Assembly: GCA_947044365.1 (NCBI GenBank)
Contig: OX345641.1
Coordinates: 3,695,460-3,759,459, forward strand
Length of the DNA stretch: 64,000 bases
Direction of reading: 5' to 3'
Origin: Petrosia ficiformis
Taxonomy: Eukaryota; Porifera; Demospongiae; Haplosclerida; Petrosiidae
In this document: positions 56,821-64,000 of the stretch, one piece after another
Layout of the letters: every line of letters begins with the position of its first letter
Position numbering within the stretch: the first letter of the stretch is position 1
The notes under the pieces: generated by a model
What the model was told of the DNA's origin: nothing
Databases searched by the model: none
The model's input: only the letters and a program-made list of their open reading frames with translations
Program-made: the position numbers and the translations under genes

Positions 56821-57230
56821 ATGGCCACCAGATGTGGTCGCTGTGTGGGCTCGGGAAGCTGTCTAAGATGTTCTTGTGTTATACGAGGGACTGCTTGTGG
56901 AGATTGTTACCCTTCCAAAATGGGTCGATGTTTAAATCAGTCTGATTTAATCTGTACGCCTCAGAGTGAACACACTAATCCAACGGATGATCCTTCAAGG
57001 GTCAGAGACCACGTGGTTGGCTTGACAAGATATATACCGAGGTAGTCCATTAGAGATACAGCCTTTTCAATGTCCTTATGGGACATATAGGGTCGTGATG
57101 GAACTGTATGAAATTTAGTATCCAACAAGCTTAATAATACCTCCTCCTGGATACCAAATTTTATTGACTTACTGTACAATATGGTGGAATGACGAGAGAT
57201 TGAAAGTAAGCATTTGATCGAAAATTAGGT
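56821..57230 (+). pseudogene. Cys-rich N-terminal fragment of the retroelement ORF, copy C
   Basis: The best version of the start: ATG at 56821 after TTACAGGAGAAAAA, then MATRCGRCVGSGSCLRCSC and GTACGDCYPSKMGRCLNQS. The frame ends early. The WGQLD region seen in A and B is deleted here (joined from GTGGTTGG to CTTGACAAG at about 57020). The closing region to 57230 matches copies A and B. No catalytic domain. Confidence 0.68.
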
Positions 57231-57239
57231 CATATTATA

Positions 57240-58018
57240 CATCTATATTTACACACCTCTTTCCGAAAAAACGCTGCATAACAAAGGCCATTATAGTTAT
57301 AGATATAGTATTCAATGCTAATAATTATGTTAATCAAGCCTGGCAAGATGAGAAAGTATTAATCATTACGTTATTATCTTAACATCATTAATTTTAATTC
57401 AGCAAAAATTTTAATCTGGGAGAGATACATGTAGGTATAGAAGAAAGTTAACAAATTATTTTATTGGGAAAAATTCTACTCAAGTATCATTCAAAAAACG
57501 AAAAGAAACAAAAATAATAAAAAAACATTTCAAAAAAATGAGAGCATGTAGGGATATCAAAACCACAAAAGCAAGCAACAAGATTAGGATAATACCTTAG
57601 TGACAAAATTAAACTAGCCACTTTATGTAACATGCATGTCTATATATTAAGGTTTCTCTGGGTTTTCCTATTCAGTTCCTGCTGAATAGTGAGTGTTTAA
57701 AGGTAAGCATTCAGACAAATTGATATTTTTGGATGATTGGAAGCCTAACAAATGTTGTAAAAACCTCATTGCACTTGACTGTACTTTAATGAAAAGACAA
57801 TAAGAGCATATGAAGATATGTTGTTTGATTCACCATGGAACAAACAAACATAATATGTTTGACAACAAAATATGTAAATGTTACTAACTACTGTAAATTA
57901 GAGTTGTTTAACAAAATGAGCGGAATAACTCTAACAAAATTAGATCAATAATACTTTATTTTAGAAACATACACATTTAACTACTATATAGTGGTCATTA
58001 ATGTGATACTAAACAACA
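57240..58018. repeat. Shared AT-rich block and R module 3' of secreted copy 5
   Basis: 57240-57560 matches 8230-8640 and 11950-12300. 57660-57950 is the R module, ending about 70 bp from the stop codon. Confidence 0.72.
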
Positions 58019-59029
58019 TTACTTAACATATATTTCAATTATATCCAGAGGTGTTTCTTCAAGCCCATACTCTCCACACACCCTCAACTCAATATTATCA
58101 GTAGTAGTCTCATTCAATGTCTTAAGAAACCATGGCATGTTAGGATTAGTACAACAAGTAGACTCAGGTCCATTACAATTCTGTCCATCCCATAGTGGAT
58201 CATCAGCATAAAGAATTGAAGAAAACGGCGGAGCATTTAAACCTGATTCACAATAGTAATCATTACCAACAAAAGGAGGAGGAATAGCTGCATAGTAACT
58301 ATCATTGTTGCATGGACAAACCCATATTTCTAAGTTTGTTGCAGTCAATCCTCCTGCATATGTCCATATGTGTTGACGCGGGTTACTACCATATGTTATT
58401 GAAATACCATCAACATAAGATGAGTCAATGCCAATGCCTCCCGTGTTAAAAGCATCAGGTGAGTCAAACTGGTATCCTCTCACTTGTCCACATATTTTTG
58501 AGTAATTTATACTATAGGTGGTGAAGAAGGTTGAGTTACAACCTGCTGATGGAGGATTAGGTCGTCCACAAACATCATGATTGATATTGATATATCCTGT
58601 TTGTGTTAATCCAGAGGGGCAAGTAGTACCAGGTTCAGTCATGTTGAGGTAAGCTACTCTTATCCATCCTCCCTCTTCATCACAGTTCATCCCCTCCATG
58701 TCACAATAGACAGTGACACTACCTCCATTAGTCAGTATGATATTGTAATATCCTGATTTAGCATCAGGATTAGCTTTATATATATCTGCACAGGAAGACT
58801 TGTAGAACTGGAAACAAGAAGCAGGTAGGTAGGAGGGACAAATAATGAATGTAAGTCGGTTTCTATTTTCAATCTCGAAAGTATTTCCGATATTACTGAT
58901 GTTACAACACTGTTGTTCATATAGTGAGGGTTGACGTTGACTAATAAAATCATTCATACAATAGTTATCCTCTCCATTACTGATAGTAATTAGTTTAGTA
59001 ATCAGAATTACAAGTATTTTAAGATACAT
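58019..59029 (-). CDS. Secreted fibrinogen-like Cys-rich protein, copy 5 (intact)
   Basis: 336 residues, intronless, ATG at 59029. Signal peptide MYLKILVILITKLITISNG, then CMNDF (as in copy 2, one Cys fewer). Opening module SCADIYKANPDAKSGYYNI resembles copy 2. The join CGRPNPPSAGC resembles the pseudogene at 37 kb. The region upstream of the ATG resembles copy 1. C-terminal blocks: CGQVRGYQFDSPDAF, VDGISITYGSNPRQHIWTY, VCPCNNDSYYAAIPPPF and DDPLWDGQNCNGPES. The last variable loop is shortened (CGEYGLEETPLDIIE). TATA box at 59069-59076. Confidence 0.9.
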   Translation of the reverse strand: MYLKILVILITKLITISNGEDNYCMNDFISQRQPSLYEQQCCNISNIGNTFEIENRNRLTFIICPSYLPASCFQFYKSSCADIYKANPDAKSGYYNIILTNGGSVTVYCDMEGMNCDEEGGWIRVAYLNMTEPGTTCPSGLTQTGYININHDVCGRPNPPSAGCNSTFFTTYSINYSKICGQVRGYQFDSPDAFNTGGIGIDSSYVDGISITYGSNPRQHIWTYAGGLTATNLEIWVCPCNNDSYYAAIPPPFVGNDYYCESGLNAPPFSSILYADDPLWDGQNCNGPESTCCTNPNMPWFLKTLNETTTDNIELRVCGEYGLEETPLDIIEIYVK

Positions 59030-61025
59030 TATGAAGAATTATTCTGAAATAGATATGCGATTTCTTCCTATTTATACTTATCTTGGAAATAATTATATTC
59101 ATGAATGTCATATGACATGCACGACTATGACATGTGCATATATACACAAGTACATGTAGGTGTACTTATAATAGTATAAACATAATGTACATGTACATGT
59201 ATCCAATCTGTAATCAAACAAACTAGTTGAGTGTATTCATTAATATTTCTTGAAAGTATTGCTACACAAAATACTTATAATTATATGTGACCATTTCTAC
59301 AGGTATCACTATATAAACAAAACTATACTGAGATATAAGGAATAGTATACGCTAATATAGATAGATACATTATTCATATAATATACTAAATAACTGTAAT
59401 TATACTATGTGGTGTCATCTACGTAAGTATATATGTTTGTTGGTTTCTGTAGTAACTATAGTGTTTGTAGTATAGTGTAGTCTGTATAATAATTATTCAA
59501 TTAATGCTTATACCATTATTACTTAAATGTTTACTACTGAAACTTAGTCCAAGTTATGATAACAAATATATGTTTGCATTTCAGATAGCTATAATTTTCG
59601 ATTCCGGACATGAACTTTAGCATTCAAAATAGAAATATGTGTACACAAACTGAAAATATAATAACATGTGTTATATTATCTATGAAGATAGGAGAAATAA
59701 ACCAACGAATGATCAACAACAAAATTGAAGTAACTTTGTAGAAATGAAATTGCATGTGTAACCAATATACTTGCTTCAATTAACATTTCACTTACAGATT
59801 GCATCCACTCCCCCATTGCTATATAGTAGGTTGTGTATAAGCACAGCACAATAATCTTGTAGATCCCCAAGATCTTTTAAATTCAAATTCCTGCAATTAA
59901 TGCATACAAAAATATTATAGGGACATAGCAGCTCTAGTGGACATGTAGGTGATATAAATATGAATAATTATGATAAGAAGAGGATAGGGAAAAAGTTACT
60001 TAATTAGTGGATTATGTTTGACAACACAACTATGTAAATCTAAACAGCAACATAAAATTAGCGGTTTTTAGTTAAGGAAATAAATAACACTATTATATGA
60101 GATATTTCATAACTTATCTTAATTTAGTTTCACTGGTTGGGAAATAGTGACTAGTCATCCACTTTATAACACACTTGATAGTTCTTTAACTAGTGAAGTG
60201 AAACCACTAGGATTCATATGCCACATTGGGCACTAGTGTGTTAGATCTTCAGCTCTTCAGCAGGTACAACATCAACATCATTGATTACTTTATAGCTCAT
60301 TAGCTAGCTTCCTATAAAAACCTTAACTTTTGGTTCAGTGATTGAAAAAAAATTTCCTTTGAAATCTAGACTTACTGAGACAAAAAATGTGGAGACAATA
60401 AACCTGATATACAGATATGGAACAACTAATTAGGATGCATACAAGACAAACAATTATTATTGTCCATTTCAGGGCACTTGTACGTTCCTGGTGCCTGATA
60501 CACATTATCACACTTCCAAACCATCCATTAATTGTACCTATAGATGGGTGTTTGTTGTCCAAGATATTTCACCAGTTACTGCAATATTGAAGGTATTAAC
60601 TAAAGGTTATATTAGTCACATTCACTTTAGAGAACTGTTCATAACTTTTGTTTGGAATGAATAACAGTCTTTTCTCCTGCATATAATTATCCTTCCTGTT
60701 CTTTTTTGTGTACACCAAATTTGAATCCACTGCCTCATTATCTTGTTATGGTATTAACCTTATGACATTAAACTATACACTATTTACATATAAAGTCAAC
60801 ATGCCCATATGTTAATTTTGATGGCCAAGTGAATGTGAACAGACTTTAGTAACAACACTCTTCAATTTCTGTAACAACTCACATACTTGCCTGTTTGTTT
60901 CTTGATTTCAAAAGTCATTCAAAGGAACTGCAGAGTGGATACATTCTTGCTCACGTGATAAGCTCAGAGCTGACTTTGTTTGTAGTCTAAATACACGTTA
61001 TGACAAGTGTGAAGAACTTTATTGA
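59030..61025. repeat. 2-kb segmental duplication, partner of 13781-15740
   Basis: Same orientation and content as the 13.8-kb block, including the core promoter elements of the secreted gene at its left end. The similarity stops near 61025 (TTGAGTCAAGACGTAATTGC against TTGAGTGAAGATGTAATTG). Confidence 0.88.
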
Positions 61026-62180
61026 GTCAAGACGTAATTGCATTCATATTGATGTTCTATGGCTGCTTGTAAATGATGGAATGTGCATTCTTTTTCCCCA
61101 GAATATGACATTTCAGCTAAGAATATTCTTATCAAAAGCAATGCAGTTAGTGAAACAAATAAGTCTAAAATTACATGTTCTATCACACTGAAATGCATGG
61201 CTACAAACAAATCAGTGCGCCAGCCATACTACTATACAAAATGTCTGTATATATATAGCAAACCTTTCAAAATAAACTTATTATATATTTCTCAAGGGAT
61301 TGATTTTCTCATGCATGTAAGTGTAAGCAAAGATGTAAATGTAGTTATGTGTACATATACAAGTAGTGTGGAAATAGTCAGTTAAACAAGACATTGTCCG
61401 GTAATTGTAGTGAATGTCCAGACTGAACTTAACAAGAAATGTGACTATTAGGCGTGCTAGACATTGATTAGTACTTATCAGTACTTCTTCCAAATTATAA
61501 TCAGTACTAATCAGTACTTCTTTTGTGTGTTGCATGGGTAGACAGTGATGGCCAGCTGCTTTTGTAAGAGCTGGTGCTTGGTGTCAATAGTGTGCCTCAC
61601 TGATCTCAAACCTTGCACATGTGACCAACTTGGGTTTGCGGCAGCTCTATGCTTCTCTTCTTGGTTTGTGAGTTGCATTATGTTGTGTACTTGTTATTTA
61701 AGTGTACTAATTTTATTGTTATTATTGTTATATGGACACTGGATGAATGGGTAGAGTTGACTAGCCATCAAATATCTTTAACCCACTGTGATGCTTTAGA
61801 CGTATTTCTCGGCAAACAAATGACCACAACCAGCGTCTTTGGTTAACAACTTTATTAAATGTCAAATACAAGAACAGAACAGTCTATCAATACAAATAGA
61901 GATCCTCACTTATATACAAAAACCATAACAAAAGAAATAGTAACTATAAGGATATAGAGATGGGGCCCAGAGCCCCTAACATACACAACAAAAAGCCTGC
62001 TATACATATGTACTAATAACTAGTCCAAAATGATTAACACATCTATATCACATCCACAATTAATCCACACTATCTAGAATACATACATAACTCAACATTA
62101 TACCTTATTTAATAGTTCAAGTTACCACACCCACCATTCCCGGTTCTCAAGACTGGACATTCAGTGTTCAATTTTTCCTT
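61026..62180. other. Non-coding stretch before the transposase-like gene
   Basis: 61128-61430 is the duplicate of 55385-55700. 61430-61530 has repeated AGTACTTATCAGTACTTC. 61540-61860 contains a 69-codon frame without recognisable protein features. No gene recognised. Confidence 0.45.
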
Positions 62181-62285
62181 ATTTTTCTAAGCCATTGTGG
62201 CTGCTTATTTTCTAAGCCATTGTGGCTGCTTATTTTTTAAGCCATTGCGGCTGCTTATTTTCTAAGCCATAGTAGCTGCTCTAAT
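62181..62285 (+). repeat. 25-bp tandem repeat, four units
   Basis: Unit TAAGCCATTGTGGCTGCTTA plus TTTTC (62190-62281), then a diverged unit near 62296. It contains the palindromic AGCCATTGTGGCT. Confidence 0.9.
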
Positions 62286-62446
62286 GTTTAATGAAGCCAT
62301 TGTTGCTGTTTGTTTGTTTGTTGTGTTTGTGTGTGTGTTTGTTTGTGACTTTTGTTAGCATGCTAGACACATGAATTTTCATGTACATGTATTGTATAAA
62401 ATTTATACAATACATGTAGATTGTCAGCTGCAGTACACTTGTAAAT

Positions 62447-64000
62447 ATGTCCAGTGAAGCTTGCACTATCCTTCCAACATATACCAAGAAGCCTAAAAAG
62501 AGACCTAGACAGCCAGAACAATGGACAAGAAATGCTATGAAAGCAAAGCGTGCAAAAGGTGAATCTTACACCAGAGCTGATGGTACTGTTGTAGCTGCAA
62601 GGAAGGCAGGATCCCCCTGCTCATGTAAATTGCAATGCTTTGCAAAGTTTACTGCTGAGGAAAAGTCTTGCCGCCTCCTTGAATCTTTTAATAATTTAGG
62701 AACTAAAAACTTGCAAGATGCCTATTTGCATAGTCTAATTTCACCTCAGAGAGTGCAAAGACACAGACCAAGACAAGGCAGTCGTGCTGTAAGACGACTT
62801 TTGTATTCATACAAGGTAGTTATACTGATAAATTTACACCACTTCCTTGATGTTTATTCATATTATCAGGTGGTGATCAAAGGACAAGAAACATCAGTCT
62901 GTCAAGTAGGTCTTGCTCACATCCATGGGATATCAACAGATCGACTGAAAAGGATTGCCAGCTCTTACAAGGAGGGTGTGTGTGCTCCTTTGGATAAATG
63001 GGGGAATCATACAAACAGGCCTAATACCATTGGAGATGATGTATTGCAGCAGATTGATGCTCACATACGATCTTTTCCGGCTCGTGAATCACATTACTCG
63101 AGGCAAGATAATCCCGACAAAGTCTACTTGTCTAGTGATCTGTCAGTTGCAAGTATGCATGAGCTTTATCTTGAAATGTATGAACCAGATGTTTATGATG
63201 AATTAAAAGCTGGAGGAACAGCAAAACCGATAGTTACCTATGAGTTTTACAGAAATAGATTTAATACTAAGTTTAATATCTCCTTTGGACGTCCTCGTAC
63301 AGATACTTGTACTGTATGTGATGAGCTGGAGACTAAGATAAAGTGTGCAGAATCCAGCCAGAAAGATTCTTTGCTTATACAGAAAAGCCTTCATTTACGA
63401 AAAGCTGAACGTTTTTATTCCTTTCTTAACACTGATGTTGATATGTCCAAGTCTTGCAGTAATATTTCTGTACTGGCTTTTGATTTTCAACAAAATCTAC
63501 CCTTACCTCACATACCTGTGGGAGAAATCTTTTATTTACGGCAGTTGTGGCTATATGTGTTTGGAATACATTGCTCTGTTGATAACTCAGCATCAATGTA
63601 CTGCTGGGATGCAAAGAAAGGGGCAAATGAAGTCATCTCTTGTCTCAATAATTATTTTAGTGATGTAGATGAAGGTGTCGACACTTTATTCTTGTATTCA
63701 GATGGTTGTGGAGGCCAAAATAAAAATAAATATGTTGTTATGTACTTGTATTCTCTGGTTAAGTTAGGCAGATTTAAAAAAATAAGGCACATATTCCCCA
63801 TTCGTGGTCATTCTTTTCTACCATGTGATCGAGATTTTGGCATTACTGAAAAAAAAGAGAAAAAAAGAGCGAATCTATATTCCTGATGAATGGATTTCTG
63901 TAATAGAAAAAGCAAGGAAACATAATCCTTTCGATGTTGTCAAAGTTGGGCAGTCAATGGTTTTTGATTATCAAACACATTTCCCTCAGTTCTTCAAGAA
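62447..64000 (+). CDS. Putative DDE-type transposase-like gene, runs off the window
   Basis: From ATG at 62447 a frame of 479 codons includes a 54-bp intron (62816-62869, AAG|GTAGTT to TATCAG|GTG) that keeps the frame even if unspliced. The N-terminus is basic (KKPKKRPRQPEQWTRNAMK) with SPCSCKLQCFAKF. The C-terminal part has an RNase-H-like look: a LAFDFQQNLPLPH segment with a first Asp (about 63475-63513), LFLYSDGCGGQNKN with a second (about 63688-63729) and GHSFLPCDRDFGITEK with a possible Glu. These motifs recur, as I recall, in repeat-derived proteins of insects and marine invertebrates. After about 63850 the frame breaks in A-runs, but a shifted frame (RIYIPDEWISVIEKARKHN) continues to the window end. 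Confidence 0.68.

Noticed and set aside
1..64000. Bacterial or viral origin of the window
   Set aside because: Short spliceosomal introns, TATA promoters, microsatellites and many eukaryotic transposon classes fit an animal chromosome.

Overview
This is an AT-rich eukaryotic window, most likely from a marine sponge (a demosponge such as Amphimedon; inferred, not proven). The grounds are very short GT-AG introns of about 43-54 bp beside coding sequence, relics of cnidarian/sponge-type retroelements, Penelope-like and YqaJ/SWIM sequences, and a family of secreted fibrinogen-like proteins of a kind I associate with sponges and cnidarians. I see no rRNA, tRNA or CRISPR array.

The main theme is a dispersed array of one secreted protein family on the minus strand. 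Five copies are intact and intronless (12773-13780, 18457-19482, 31618-32613, 39838-40863, 58019-59029). Five more are broken or partial (2056-2274, 16135-16452, 20647-21073, 34675-35682, 37062-37822). Each intact protein has a signal peptide, a Cys-rich N-terminal region, a short fibrinogen-like opening (SCADL...GYYNI, VYCDMEG, GGWTRVA) and a roughly 200-residue Cys-rich C-terminal part that I cannot assign to a named fold. The copies share a TATAAATA box 40-50 bp before the ATG and an upstream TCATATGA-type palindrome. Their coding sequences are patchworks of a few alternative modules, which points to gene conversion.

The one clearly spliced host gene is a leucine-rich-repeat gene on the minus strand (exons at 53084-52863, 52179-52077, 51545-51490, 45791-45733 and 45311-45269). 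The junctions keep one reading frame across four introns. A 4.47-kb Ty3/gypsy-type LTR retrotransposon (46267-50736) sits in its third intron, inside an older MITE copy. It has 5-bp target duplications, a tRNA-Ser-type primer site and a polypurine tract. Its reading frame is broken by three in-frame TGA codons and one short deletion.

Much of the rest is mobile DNA. There are six copies of a ~600-bp TTAA-target MITE, with filled and empty sites both visible. A 547-bp Mutator-like element with 9-bp duplications carries a RecQ helicase fragment. There are two 318/319-bp hAT-type MITEs with 8-bp duplications, a TA-target MITE, a near-perfect 134-bp-arm foldback, and pieces of a YADD reverse transcriptase element (C-terminal part at 2-1765, middle at 39060-39615, Cys-rich N-terminal part at about 7 kb, 11.4 kb and 56.8 kb). 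The right edge holds most of a transposase-like gene (62447 to the window end) with a 54-bp intron and a homopolymer frameshift. Duplicated blocks, including a 2-kb one at 13.8-15.7 and 59.0-61.0 kb, tie the array together.
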